DNA of 64,000 nt, from the NCBI RefSeq assembly GCF_000803065.1, contig NZ_JSXI01000056.1, positions 46,475 to 110,474 on the forward strand, written 5' to 3'. Of this stretch, positions 55,092 through 63,283 are shown one piece after another. The notes beneath the pieces are model-generated. The model ran no database searches and was not told where the DNA came from. It worked only from the letters and a program-made list of their open reading frames with translations. Position 1 is the first letter of the stretch, and every line of letters begins with the position of its first letter. Source of the stretch: Sphingomonas sp. ERG5. Lineage in GTDB: Bacteria; Pseudomonadota; Alphaproteobacteria; Sphingomonadales; Sphingomonadaceae. Made by a program: the position numbers and the translations under genes.

Positions 55092-56122
55092 GTATCGTCC
55101 CTGAATCGACATTGATGTTCGCCGAAGCCGCCGAGGCGACTCTCGTGGTCGCGCGGCAGCGCGGCGCGAATGCGGCGGCGATCGCTCAGCTGGCGACGCG
55201 GTTGCGGACCGTACCGCCGCGTGCGGTCGCGACGTGCGCCCGCGGCAGTTCCGATCATGCGGCGACCTTCGCCAAATATCTCATCGAGACGGTGGTCGGT
55301 GTGCCGGTGACATCGGCCGCGCCGTCGATCAGCTCGGTCTATCATGCGCCGCAGCAGCTCGACGACACGCTGCTGCTCGCCATTTCGCAATCGGGGCGCA
55401 GCCCGGACCTGCTCAGCGTGGTCGAAGCCGGACGCGCGGGCGGCGCGTATCTGGCGGCGATGGTCAACGACGCTACCTCGCCGCTCGCCGAACTGGCCGA
55501 TGCGCCCTTGCCGCTCCAGGCTGGCCCCGAACGCAGCGTGGCGGCGACCAAAAGCTATATCGCGTCGCTCGCCGCGATCATCGATCTTGTCGCGACCTGG
55601 AGCGGGGATGCCGAATTGTCGGCGGCGCTCGACACAGCGCCGGCGTTGCTCGCACAGGCCTGGCAAGCGGACTGGACGCCGCTGGTCGACGGGCTGACCG
55701 AATCGCGCGGGCTATATGTGATTGGGCGCGGACTCGGGCTCGGCATCGCGCAGGAAGCGGCGCTGAAATTCAAGGAGACCTGCGGCCTGCATGCCGAAGC
55801 GTTCAGCGCGGCCGAAGTGCGGCATGGGCCGATGGCGCTGGTCGGTCCCGATTTTCCGCTACTCGTGTTCCGCCAGGATGACGAGACCGGCGAAGGCGTC
55901 GATGCGCTGGTTGCCGAAGCTGTGTCGCGCGGCGGCGCGGTGTTCTGCGCCGGGATGGAGATTGCTGGTGCAGTGACTCTGCCCTCGGTCGCGGCGGCGT
56001 CGGCGATCCAGCCAATGCTGCAGATCCAGTCCTTCTACCGCGCGGTCAACGCGCTCTCCGTGCGGCGCGGCCATGATCCGGATCGTCCGCCCAACCTCCG
56101 CAAAGTGACCGAAACCATCTGA
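55088..56122 (+). CDS. SIS-domain glucosamine-6-phosphate deaminase (NagB-II)
   Basis: 344 residues with two SIS domains: CARGSSDHAATFAKYLIE and AISQSGRSPDLLSVVEAGR in the first, VIGRGLGLGIAQEAALKFKETCGLHAEAFSAAEVRHGPMALV in the second. This is the GlmS isomerase half without the glutaminase domain. Proteins of this kind in nag operons deaminate GlcN-6-P to fructose-6-P (as in Shewanella). The classical NagB is absent from the window. Confidence 0.9.
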   Translation: MSIVPESTLMFAEAAEATLVVARQRGANAAAIAQLATRLRTVPPRAVATCARGSSDHAATFAKYLIETVVGVPVTSAAPSISSVYHAPQQLDDTLLLAISQSGRSPDLLSVVEAGRAGGAYLAAMVNDATSPLAELADAPLPLQAGPERSVAATKSYIASLAAIIDLVATWSGDAELSAALDTAPALLAQAWQADWTPLVDGLTESRGLYVIGRGLGLGIAQEAALKFKETCGLHAEAFSAAEVRHGPMALVGPDFPLLVFRQDDETGEGVDALVAEAVSRGGAVFCAGMEIAGAVTLPSVAAASAIQPMLQIQSFYRAVNALSVRRGHDPDRPPNLRKVTETI

Positions 56123-57249
56123 TGCCGATTGCCTTCTTCAACTGCCGTACCCTGATCGACGACATATTGATCGCCGGCCTGGCCGTGATCGTCGAGGGCG
56201 AGCATATCGCCGCCATCCTCCCGGAGGCCGAGATACCGGCTTCGGCCGAGCGCCGCGACCTGGAGGGGGCAATCCTCGCACCCGGTTTTATCGATACGCA
56301 AGTCAATGGCGGTGGCGGCGTGCTGTTCAACGATGCGCCGACGGTCGCGACGATCGCGACGATCGGCGCGGCGCACCGGCGCTATGGCACGACTGGTTTC
56401 CTGCCGACTCTGATCAGCGACGATCTTGCCACCGTGCGCGAAGGCGTGCGCGCGGTCGACGCGGCGATCGAAGCCGGCGTGCCCGGCGTGCTCGGTATCC
56501 ATATTGAGGGGCCGTTCCTCAATGTCGATCGCAAGGGCATCCATGATCCCGACAAGATCATCGTCCTGGATGAAGCGGGCTTTTCCACCGTCACCGGACT
56601 GACACGCGGGCGCACCCTGGTCACGCTGGCGCCCGAACGGACCACGCCGGCGATGGTAGCGCGGCTCGTCGCGGCGGGGGTGATCGTCGCTGCGGGGCAT
56701 ACCGATGGCAGCTATGATCAAATCCGCGCCGCGCTCGACCATGGGCTGACCGGCTTCACGCATTTGTTCAACGCCATGTCGCCGCTGACCTCGCGCGAGC
56801 CCGGCGCGGTCGGCGCGGCACTTGACGATGCCGGGTCGTGGTGCGGGCTGATCGTCGATGGGCGTCATGTGCATCCGACGACGATGCGCGTTGCGCTTCG
56901 CGCCAAGCAGGATCGCATCATGCTGGTGACCGACGCGATGCCGAGCGTCGGCCAGATCGACAAGAGCTTCATCCTGCAGGGTCACCGCGTCGAGGTGATC
57001 GATGGGGTGTGCGTCAATGATGACGGCACGCTCGCCGGATCGGACCTGGATATGGCGCAGGCGGTGCGCAACACGCGCGACATGATCGGCACGACCATGG
57101 CCGAGGCGCTGGTCATGGCCAGCCGCAATCCCGCGGACTTCCTGGGGCTTGCGGCAAGCCATGGGCGAATCGCCGCCGGCTGGCGCGCCGATCTGGTTGC
57201 GCTCGGCGAGGATGGTCAGCCCCTCGCAACCTGGATCGGCGGCCGCTAG
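56122..57249 (+). CDS. nagA: N-acetylglucosamine-6-phosphate deacetylase
   Basis: 375 residues; start and preceding stop share one base (TGATG). Amidohydrolase-barrel signatures are APGFIDTQVNGGGG, the metal Glu in GIHIEGPFLN, AGHTDGSYDQI, THLFNAMSPL and the catalytic Asp in MLVTDAM. It makes GlcN-6-P and acetate for NagB-II. Its TAG stop lies inside CTAG shared with the stop of the sulfatase on the other strand. Confidence 0.96.
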   Translation: MPIAFFNCRTLIDDILIAGLAVIVEGEHIAAILPEAEIPASAERRDLEGAILAPGFIDTQVNGGGGVLFNDAPTVATIATIGAAHRRYGTTGFLPTLISDDLATVREGVRAVDAAIEAGVPGVLGIHIEGPFLNVDRKGIHDPDKIIVLDEAGFSTVTGLTRGRTLVTLAPERTTPAMVARLVAAGVIVAAGHTDGSYDQIRAALDHGLTGFTHLFNAMSPLTSREPGAVGAALDDAGSWCGLIVDGRHVHPTTMRVALRAKQDRIMLVTDAMPSVGQIDKSFILQGHRVEVIDGVCVNDDGTLAGSDLDMAQAVRNTRDMIGTTMAEALVMASRNPADFLGLAASHGRIAAGWRADLVALGEDGQPLATWIGGR

Positions 57250-59060
57250 GGTCGTTTTCGCCGCGCGGACCGATCGTCACGGCGATGGCGCCGCCAGGAT
57301 CGAATCCCCCAGAAAAGCCCGCCGCCGATGGCGGCCAGCAACAGGATGATCATCGGCGCGGCGCGCTTCAGTTTCGGCAGCGCCGTGTTGTGGAAGGCAT
57401 TGTCGTTGATCTGCTTGTCGGCGGTATAGCCGGCGGGCATCGGCAAGACCTGATCGCGGGCGGCAAAGGCCCGGTAATCGGCCTGCATCGCCTGGAATCG
57501 GACGGGTTCGGTCCGGGCGAGATCGCGGGTTTCGCCCGGATCGCGCATAATGTTGAACAATTGCCAGCTGCCGTCGCCGGTCGGCGGCAAGTTGCGGACG
57601 AGCTTGTAATCGCCCCTGAACAGTGCGGCATTGCCCGACAATTCATAACCGAGCGGCTGGTCGCGCGCCGGCTCGGCCTGCCCCGCCAGCACCGGCATCA
57701 GGTTGGTGCCCGTCATCGGCTCGACTGCCCGGCCGCGATAGCGGGATCCTTGCGGGGCAAGCCCGGCGAGCGCGAGCAAGGTCGGCGGCAGATCGGTGAC
57801 ATAGGTGAAGCCGCCGGCGATCCGGCCCGGCCTGATCGCCGGATTGCCCGGCCAGGCGATGATCAGGGGCACGCGCAGTCCGCCTTCATAAGCGGTGAAT
57901 TTATAGCCGTTGAGCGGCGCTGCCGCCGCACTTGCCCAGCTCGCGCCAAGATACGTCATCGTGCCGCGTCGCCCGGCATGGGCGGGATCGAAGTCGTAAT
58001 AGGCGCCGAGCACCAGCCGGTTGAGCCACCGGCTGCGCGGGTTGGTCGGTTCGGGGCCATTGTCGGACAGGAAGACGAAGACGGTATTGTCATACTCGCC
58101 AGTCGCTTTCAGATGGTCGATCAGCCGTCCGATCTCATGATCGGCCGCTTCGGCCATCGCGCCATACGCGGCCATGGTACGCGCCTGGGCGCTGCGCTCC
58201 GCTGGGGGCAGCGCGTCCCAGTCCCTCGTCTCGGCCATCGTCGCCATCGGCGCCGCGGGCAGGATGCCGAGCTCGATCCCACGCTTGCGCCGCGCTGCGC
58301 GGGTGGCGCTCCATCCGTCCCCATAGCGCTGCGCATAGCGCGCGAGATAAGCGTCGGGTGCTTGCACCGGGATATGGTTGGCGAGGAAATTGATCGACGC
58401 GAGGAACGGCTTGCCCGTCGCTCGGCCGCCATCGATATAGGCGATCGCCTTGTCGATCACGAAGGTCGAGGAATAATAGCCCTTGGGCAAAGCGGCGGGC
58501 ACACCGTTTTCGGTCCAGTCGGCCTTGTCGTACAGGCCGTGGATCGGCTTATCCTCGAAATTGTCCGCCCCCGCATCGGCCAGCGCAAAGGCGCGGTCAT
58601 AACCGCGCGCATGCGGCAATTTGGCCGGCGTCCGGCCGAGATGCCATTTGCCGGTGAAATAGGTGCGGTAATTCGCGTCGTGCAACAATTGCGCGATCGT
58701 CACCACGCGGTCGTTGAGCACGGTATCATAGCCGGGCTTGCCGATATGGGCCGGCGGGATCGTCTCGGGCATATTGCCGAGGCCGGCGCGGTGATTGCTG
58801 ACCCCGGTCTGCAGCATCGCGCGGGTCGGTGAGCAGGATCCGGCGACATGGAAATTGGTGAAGCGAACGCCCTTTGCGGCGAGCATGTCGATATTGGGGG
58901 TGCGGATTTCACTGCCGAAGCTGCCGACATCGCTGAAGCCCCAATCGTCGGCGAGCAGCAGGACGATGTTGGGACGCTGCGGCGGGGCGGGTGCGGGACG
59001 TGGCGCGGGCGTCGCCGCGGTCAGCATCATCGCGGCGAGCGGGGCGACCGCGCGCCTCAC
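57246..59060 (-). CDS. Arylsulfatase with FGly-type active site
   Basis: 604 residues from a GTG at 59060. An N-terminal export segment leads into NIVLLLADDWGFSDVGSFG (metal site) and the CSPTR motif at C76, where Cys becomes formylglycine, so an external maturase is needed. FTGKWHLG and FLSDNGPEP are also present. The C-terminus has a membrane helix (PMIILLLAAIGGGLFWGI), so it is probably anchored in the inner membrane with its domain in the periplasm. Beside nag genes it may act on sulfated amino sugars. Confidence 0.93.
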   Translation of the reverse strand: MRRAVAPLAAMMLTAATPAPRPAPAPPQRPNIVLLLADDWGFSDVGSFGSEIRTPNIDMLAAKGVRFTNFHVAGSCSPTRAMLQTGVSNHRAGLGNMPETIPPAHIGKPGYDTVLNDRVVTIAQLLHDANYRTYFTGKWHLGRTPAKLPHARGYDRAFALADAGADNFEDKPIHGLYDKADWTENGVPAALPKGYYSSTFVIDKAIAYIDGGRATGKPFLASINFLANHIPVQAPDAYLARYAQRYGDGWSATRAARRKRGIELGILPAAPMATMAETRDWDALPPAERSAQARTMAAYGAMAEAADHEIGRLIDHLKATGEYDNTVFVFLSDNGPEPTNPRSRWLNRLVLGAYYDFDPAHAGRRGTMTYLGASWASAAAAPLNGYKFTAYEGGLRVPLIIAWPGNPAIRPGRIAGGFTYVTDLPPTLLALAGLAPQGSRYRGRAVEPMTGTNLMPVLAGQAEPARDQPLGYELSGNAALFRGDYKLVRNLPPTGDGSWQLFNIMRDPGETRDLARTEPVRFQAMQADYRAFAARDQVLPMPAGYTADKQINDNAFHNTALPKLKRAAPMIILLLAAIGGGLFWGIRSWRRHRRDDRSARRKRP

Positions 59061-60139
59061 AACAGGCGTTGCTCGGTCATCGACGCGCCGCCGGCGGGCA
59101 AAGTGAACATCATGCCATCCTCTCCGATCGTGATCGGGCCACCATAATGTTGCCGCGCGCCGCCGAGAAAGGCGGGATAGGCGAAGCGCAGCGGCAATGG
59201 CGGCACGATATGGTTGAACACCAGCGCTTTGGCGCCGGCCAGCCGCGCGGCATCGGCCGCCTGTTCGGGCGTGGTATGATAAGTGAGGATGTCGCGCGTG
59301 ACCTGGGCAGTGTTCCGGATGTCGCGCGCCTCCAGCGCGGCGGTCAGGCGCTTGACCAGAACGGGTTGCAGCGCTTCATGCACCAGCAAGTCCGTGCCGC
59401 GTGCGGCGGTGACCAGCGATGGCGAGAAGATGGTGTCGCCGCTGATCACGACCGATCGGCCCTTGTAGTCGAAGCGATAGCCAACCGCCGGAGATACCGG
59501 GGCATGGTCGACGCGGAACGCGGTGACTCTCAGCCCGTCCTTATCGAGAATGACCAGACCTGTGCCGGCCGGGGGCGGGGCGAAGGGAAAGGCGATGGCG
59601 CCGGCGCCCGATGGCGGCATGATCGCGGGGCCATGATGCGCGGTGCGATAGCCATTGTCCGCCGCATGCGCGATGTTGAATCCGGCAATGACGGCCTCGA
59701 CCCCGGTCGGCCCGGCGACCGGCAGCGGCACGGTGGAGGGGGTGCCCGCCCAGCGCAGCAGCATCATCGGCCCGAGCCCGTCGATATGATCGGAATGGAA
59801 ATGGGTCAGGAACAGGCGCTCGACCCGACCGACCGGCACGCCCATCAGCATCAGGTTGCGCGCGCCGCCTTCACCCGCATCGACCACGAAGAGCCGCTTG
59901 CCCGCGACAATTGCAGTGCAGGGGCCGGCCCGGGACGAATCCGGGAAAGGCGACCCCGTGCCGCACAGGATGACGTGCAGCCCATCGGGCAAGCCGGCGG
60001 TGACGTCGCGGCCGACACGCTGCTCGACCATCCGGCCAAACAGCGCCGTGGCGATCGGCGCCTGGAATAGCGTCACCAGCCCGGCGCCGATCAGCAGGAT
60101 CAAGCCGATCCCGATCGCCGTCCTTGTGCGCCCCCTCAT
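59057..60139 (-). CDS. Exported metallo-beta-lactamase-fold hydrolase
   Basis: 360 residues from the ATG at 60139; the longer frame to 60619 runs through the neighbouring gene antisense. A hydrophobic N-terminus (AIGIGLILLIGAGLVTLF) suggests membrane anchoring or export. Zinc motifs HFHSDHIDG, ISGDTIF and VFNHIVPP, with LILCGTGSPFPD near the start, match the RNase Z / arylsulfatase-like MBL subgroup. Its stop overlaps the sulfatase start (GTGA), so they are coupled. Confidence 0.88.
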   Translation of the reverse strand: MRGRTRTAIGIGLILLIGAGLVTLFQAPIATALFGRMVEQRVGRDVTAGLPDGLHVILCGTGSPFPDSSRAGPCTAIVAGKRLFVVDAGEGGARNLMLMGVPVGRVERLFLTHFHSDHIDGLGPMMLLRWAGTPSTVPLPVAGPTGVEAVIAGFNIAHAADNGYRTAHHGPAIMPPSGAGAIAFPFAPPPAGTGLVILDKDGLRVTAFRVDHAPVSPAVGYRFDYKGRSVVISGDTIFSPSLVTAARGTDLLVHEALQPVLVKRLTAALEARDIRNTAQVTRDILTYHTTPEQAADAARLAGAKALVFNHIVPPLPLRFAYPAFLGGARQHYGGPITIGEDGMMFTLPAGGASMTEQRLL

Positions 60140-60241
60140 CCCCGCTGGCCTCCGATCTGCCTTGCGCGTACCATGCTGCAATAAATCGGCACGAGCAATG
60201 CCATAATATTGCCGGCCAGGGTCGAGGGAGAGAGAAGCGAT

Positions 60242-60631
60242 ATGAAACAGGCAATTCGTGTGGCGGTGATTCTGGTCGGGCTGTTCAACCTCGTCCTGGG
60301 GATCGGCTTTCTGATCATGCCGGCCGATATGGGCGCGAAATTCTTCGTCGCGCCGAACGGGATTCAGGGATTGTCGACGATTCGCGCCGATTTCACCGCG
60401 CTGTTCGTCGCGGGCGGGCTGTTTGCACTGTACGGCGGCTGGAAGCAGCGTGCCGCGCCGCTGATGGTGCCGATCATCCTGTTCGCGATCGGGCTGATCG
60501 GGCGCTGCGTCACCATCATCATCGACGGGATCGTTCCGACCACCTTCACGCCGATGATCGTCGAGGCGGTGATGATCACCGTGCTGATACTCGGCACGCG
60601 CGCCTTCGCCACACGGCAATGGGCCCGATAG
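60242..60631 (+). CDS. Small four-helix membrane protein, DUF4345-like
   Basis: 129 residues from the ATG at 60242, with a GGGAGAGAGA ribosome site. About four hydrophobic helices are seen (IRVAVILVGLFNLVLGIGFLI, FTALFVAGGLFALYGGW, LMVPIILFAIGLIGRCVTIII, IVEAVMITVLILG). The N-terminal FNLVLGIGFLIMPADMGAKF pattern suggests a DUF4345 protein. Function unknown. Confidence 0.8.
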   Translation: MKQAIRVAVILVGLFNLVLGIGFLIMPADMGAKFFVAPNGIQGLSTIRADFTALFVAGGLFALYGGWKQRAAPLMVPIILFAIGLIGRCVTIIIDGIVPTTFTPMIVEAVMITVLILGTRAFATRQWAR

Positions 60632-60641
60632 GAAGGAAAGT

Positions 60642-60669
60642 GGGGGGCTTCTGTTGCCCGGTGCCCCCC
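60642..60669 (-). terminator. Terminator hairpin after tmRNA
   Basis: GGGGGGC (60642-60648) pairs with GCCCCCC (60663-60669) around a 14-nt loop, downstream of the tmRNA coding piece on the minus strand, followed there by ACTTTCC. Confidence 0.7.
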
Positions 60670-60684
60670 GTACCGCTGGTTTCC

Positions 60685-60987
60685 GCTTCTGTTGCCCGGT
60701 GCGGTCCCAACCGCGCTTTCGTCCTTAGTAACTTAGACCGTTAGGCCTTGGAGTTACGCGGCAATCGCGAGTGCTTCGTTATCGTTAGCACTTGTGGTTT
60801 TGAGCCTTGAACGGGTTACTCAGCCCGGGCAAAAACAGCGCCTTTGAACACACGTCGATCCTGCTTCGGCCCCGTCATGACCGGTCCCGAAGGGCCGGTT
60901 GTGGTGGAGCCGCCGGGTACTGCCCCCGGGTCCGTTGCGTCTATTATGCGCCGCAATTTATCACCATAGTCTCAGGCGAACCGTCGA
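60685..60987 (-). ncRNA. ssrA: Permuted two-piece tmRNA
   Basis: Read on the minus strand, an acceptor piece ends with the T-arm CCGGG-GGCAGTA-CCCGG and GGCTCCACCA (60911-60902). A 28-nt spacer with an ACCGGCCC-TTC-GGGACCGGT hairpin follows, then the coding piece begins GGGGCCGAAGCAGGATCGAC at 60873; its GGGGCC pairs with GGCTCC. The tag is at 60789-60754 and reads ANDNEALAIAA-stop. This order is the alphaproteobacterial form. A TATATT -10-like box lies at 61000-60995. The outer ends are estimates. Confidence 0.93.
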
Positions 60988-61074
60988 CACCCCCAATATA
61001 GGGGGTTCAAATGTAATGAAAAGCCCGACTTGGCCTTTCACTCGCCACAAATCGGGTGCATGGACTATAGTATC

Positions 61075-61506
61075 ATGTTGACTCAGCGTTCCCGTTACGC
61101 GCTTCGCGCCATGCTTTTCCTAGCTGAAGCCCCCGCTGGAGGGCCGCCGATCCCGATGAACCGGATCGCGGTCGCGGCGAACGTGCCGCGCAAATTCCTC
61201 GAACTGATCCTCGCCGATCTGCGCGAAGCGGGCTTCCTGCACAGCCATCGCGGCAAGATGGGCGGATATTGCCTGTCGCGCCCGACTCATCTGATCTCGC
61301 TCGGTGAAATCATCCGCGTGATCGAAGGACCGCTGGCGCTCGTGCCCTGCGTCAGCCGCACTGCCTATCGCCCGTGCAAGGATTGCAAGGACGAGACGAG
61401 CTGCGCGATCCGCATCGCCATGGCGCGCGTGCGCGACGAAACCGCGCGAATCCTCGACGGCACCAGCCTGGCCGATGCCGTCGCCGAGGATCTGGCGGCC
61501 GCTTAA
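61075..61506 (+). CDS. Rrf2-family (Fe-S) transcriptional regulator
   Basis: 143 residues from the ATG at 61075; starts at 61060 or 61030 cannot be excluded because none has a clear ribosome site. The winged helix is MLTQRSRYALRAMLFLAE with VPRKFLELILADLREAGFLHSHRGKMGGYCLSRP. Four Cys in CVSRTAYRPCKDCKDETSC could hold an Fe-S cluster, though the spacing differs from IscR. Its promoter region overlaps that of ssrA; an inverted repeat ACCCCC-AATATA-GGGGGT (60989-61006) covers the ssrA -10 box. Confidence 0.88.
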   Translation: MLTQRSRYALRAMLFLAEAPAGGPPIPMNRIAVAANVPRKFLELILADLREAGFLHSHRGKMGGYCLSRPTHLISLGEIIRVIEGPLALVPCVSRTAYRPCKDCKDETSCAIRIAMARVRDETARILDGTSLADAVAEDLAAA

Positions 61507-61537
61507 GAGCAGCGTCAGCCGGGTTGACCCATCCCCT

Positions 61538-61622
61538 CGGTTCGCCCTGAGCTTGTCGAAGCGGGCCGTTCTTCCTCTTTGCCAAGAAGGAACGGGGCTT
61601 CGACAAGCTCAGCCCGAACGGG
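61538..61622. repeat. REP-like inverted pair
   Basis: CGGTTCGCCCTGAGCTTGTC (from 61539) recurs inverted as CTTCGACAAGCTCAGCCCGA (61598-61617), with an inner complementary section CGTTCTTC / GAAGGAACG. The unit also appears once at 36154-36178. Such units are scattered through many alphaproteobacterial genomes. It separates the Rrf2 gene and mscL and may act as a two-sided terminator. Confidence 0.85.
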
Positions 61623-61658
61623 ATCGGGTTTTTCGTTCGGGCTAATATTGCCTGGCGC

Positions 61659-62087
61659 TCAGTTCGGCCGCTTCTTCAACTCGTCCCTGATCTCACGCAG
61701 CAGCGCGACATCGGCCGGCTCGGCGGCGGGCGTTTCGTCCGGCTTGGGCACCAGCCTGTTCACCGCGCGGATCAGCAGGAAGATGATGAAGGCAAGGATC
61801 ACGAAATTGACCGCCGCGGTGATGAACGCGCCATAGCCGAACACCGAAACGCCAGCCTTTTTCAGCCCGGCATAGTCGGACGATCCTACCAGCGCATCGG
61901 GCACCTTGCCGAGGATGACGAAATAGCTGGAGAAATCGAGACCGCCGAAGATCTTGCCGATCACCGGCATAATCAGATCGTCGGTCAGCGAGGTGACGAT
62001 CTTGCCGAACGCCGCGCCGATAATGACCGCGATGGCCAGGTCGAGCACGTTGCCGCGGGCGATGAATGCCTTGAACTCCTTGAACAC
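61659..62087 (-). CDS. mscL: Large-conductance mechanosensitive channel
   Basis: 142 residues with the family start MFKEFKAFIARGNVLDLAIAVIIGAAFGKIVTSL (TM1 and pore) and a second helix AVNFVILAFIIFLLIRAVNRL, then a charged C-terminal helix. It opens under membrane tension in hypo-osmotic shock. The gene stands alone. Confidence 0.97.
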   Translation of the reverse strand: MFKEFKAFIARGNVLDLAIAVIIGAAFGKIVTSLTDDLIMPVIGKIFGGLDFSSYFVILGKVPDALVGSSDYAGLKKAGVSVFGYGAFITAAVNFVILAFIIFLLIRAVNRLVPKPDETPAAEPADVALLREIRDELKKRPN

Positions 62088-62168
62088 GGTGCACCTCCAT
62101 CCGATTTAGCTTCCGCCCGGCAAGGCTAGTCGAGTATGATGGTCGCGCAAGGGCTGGAGAGATTAATC

Positions 62169-62774
62169 ATGAAGTTTCGTGCCGCAATCACCACTGGTGT
62201 CCTCGTCGGCCTCGCCGCGATGCTGTCCGCCTGCGGGATCAACAGCGTTCCGACGGCGGAGGAGAATGCCAAGGCGAAATGGGCTGATGTCCAGGCTGCG
62301 TATCAGCGCCGCGCCAATCTGATCCCGAATCTGCAGGCGACGGTGAAGGGCGCCGCCGCGTCCGAAAAGTCGATCCTGACCGATGTGATCGAAGCGCGCT
62401 CCAAGGCGACGGCGATCCAGGTGACCGGCGCCGACCTGACCGATCCGGCCAAGGTGCAGCAATTCCAGGCGGCACAGAGCCAGCTCAACGGCTCGCTCAG
62501 TCGTTTGCTCGCGAATGTCGAGGCCTATCCCGAGCTGAAGAGCCAAGCCAATTTCTCGACCTTCATGTCGCAGATCGAGGGGACCGAAAACCGCATCAAC
62601 ATCGCGGTGGTCGATTACAACAAGGCGGTGCAGGACTATAACACGCGCATCCGCACTTTCCCCGACGCGGTCGGCGCGAAGATTTTCTACGGCTCCAAGC
62701 CGCTGGTGCCGTTCCAGGCAACCACGCCGGGTGCCGAAAATGCGCCGACGGTCGATTTCGGGAACAGCAACTGA
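62169..62774 (+). CDS. lemA: LemA-family lipoprotein
   Basis: 201 residues from the ATG at 62169 with GGAGAG upstream. A lipobox (AAMLSAC) suggests membrane lipid attachment. The LemA helical domain has KWADVQAAYQRRANLIPNLQATVKG, YPELKSQANFSTFMSQIEGTENRINIAVVDYNKAVQDYNTRIRTFP. It is followed by two TPM genes, the common lemA-TPM arrangement; function is uncertain. Confidence 0.92.
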   Translation: MKFRAAITTGVLVGLAAMLSACGINSVPTAEENAKAKWADVQAAYQRRANLIPNLQATVKGAAASEKSILTDVIEARSKATAIQVTGADLTDPAKVQQFQAAQSQLNGSLSRLLANVEAYPELKSQANFSTFMSQIEGTENRINIAVVDYNKAVQDYNTRIRTFPDAVGAKIFYGSKPLVPFQATTPGAENAPTVDFGNSN

Positions 62775-62779
62775 TCCGA

Positions 62780-63283
62780 TTGCTTGCCCTGCTATTGCTG
62801 CTCGCCGGGTGCGGAGAGTCCGCCCCGGCGAAGAACGTCGCGCCGCCCGGTTATCAGTTTCCCGCACTGACCGGGCGCGTCGTCGATGCGGCGGCGTTGC
62901 TGTCGCCCGCCGACAAGTCGGCGCTTGAGATCAAGTCGGCGACGCTGGAGAAAGCGACCGGGCATCAGCTGGTGGTCGTCACTGTCGCCAGCCTCGGCGG
63001 CCATTCGATCGAGATGTACGGCGTGAATCTGGGGCGGACCTGGGGCATCGGCCGGAAGGGCTTTGACGACGGCGTGCTGCTGATCGTCGCGCCCAACGAG
63101 CGCAAGGTTCGGATCGAAGTCGGCTATGGCCTCGAATCGGCGCTGCGCGACGAAGAAGCGGGCGCGATCATTCAGTCCGCGATCCTGCCGGCATTCCGCA
63201 CTGGAGATTATCCGCGCGGCGTGTCGGCCGGGGTCGACGGTATCATCAGAGAAATTGGCATCCCACAAAGGAAGGCCGCGTGA
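62780..63283 (+). CDS. TPM-domain lipoprotein
   Basis: 167 residues from a TTG at 62780. A CTG at 62771, overlapping the lemA stop as CTGA, would give a better lipoprotein signal (IRLLALLLLLAGC), so the true start is unsettled. The TPM domain has LTGRVVDAAALLSPADKSALE, LVVVTVASLGGHSIEMYGVNLGRTWGIGRKGFDDGVLLIVAPNERKVRIEVGYGLE. There is no C-terminal membrane helix. Related to YgcG/Psb32; possible role in membrane protein upkeep. Confidence 0.85.
   Translation: MLALLLLLAGCGESAPAKNVAPPGYQFPALTGRVVDAAALLSPADKSALEIKSATLEKATGHQLVVVTVASLGGHSIEMYGVNLGRTWGIGRKGFDDGVLLIVAPNERKVRIEVGYGLESALRDEEAGAIIQSAILPAFRTGDYPRGVSAGVDGIIREIGIPQRKAA

Noticed and set aside
60640..60705. Integration (att) duplication at ssrA
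   Set aside because: The 18-bp direct repeats are only 38 bp apart with no integrase or island between them.
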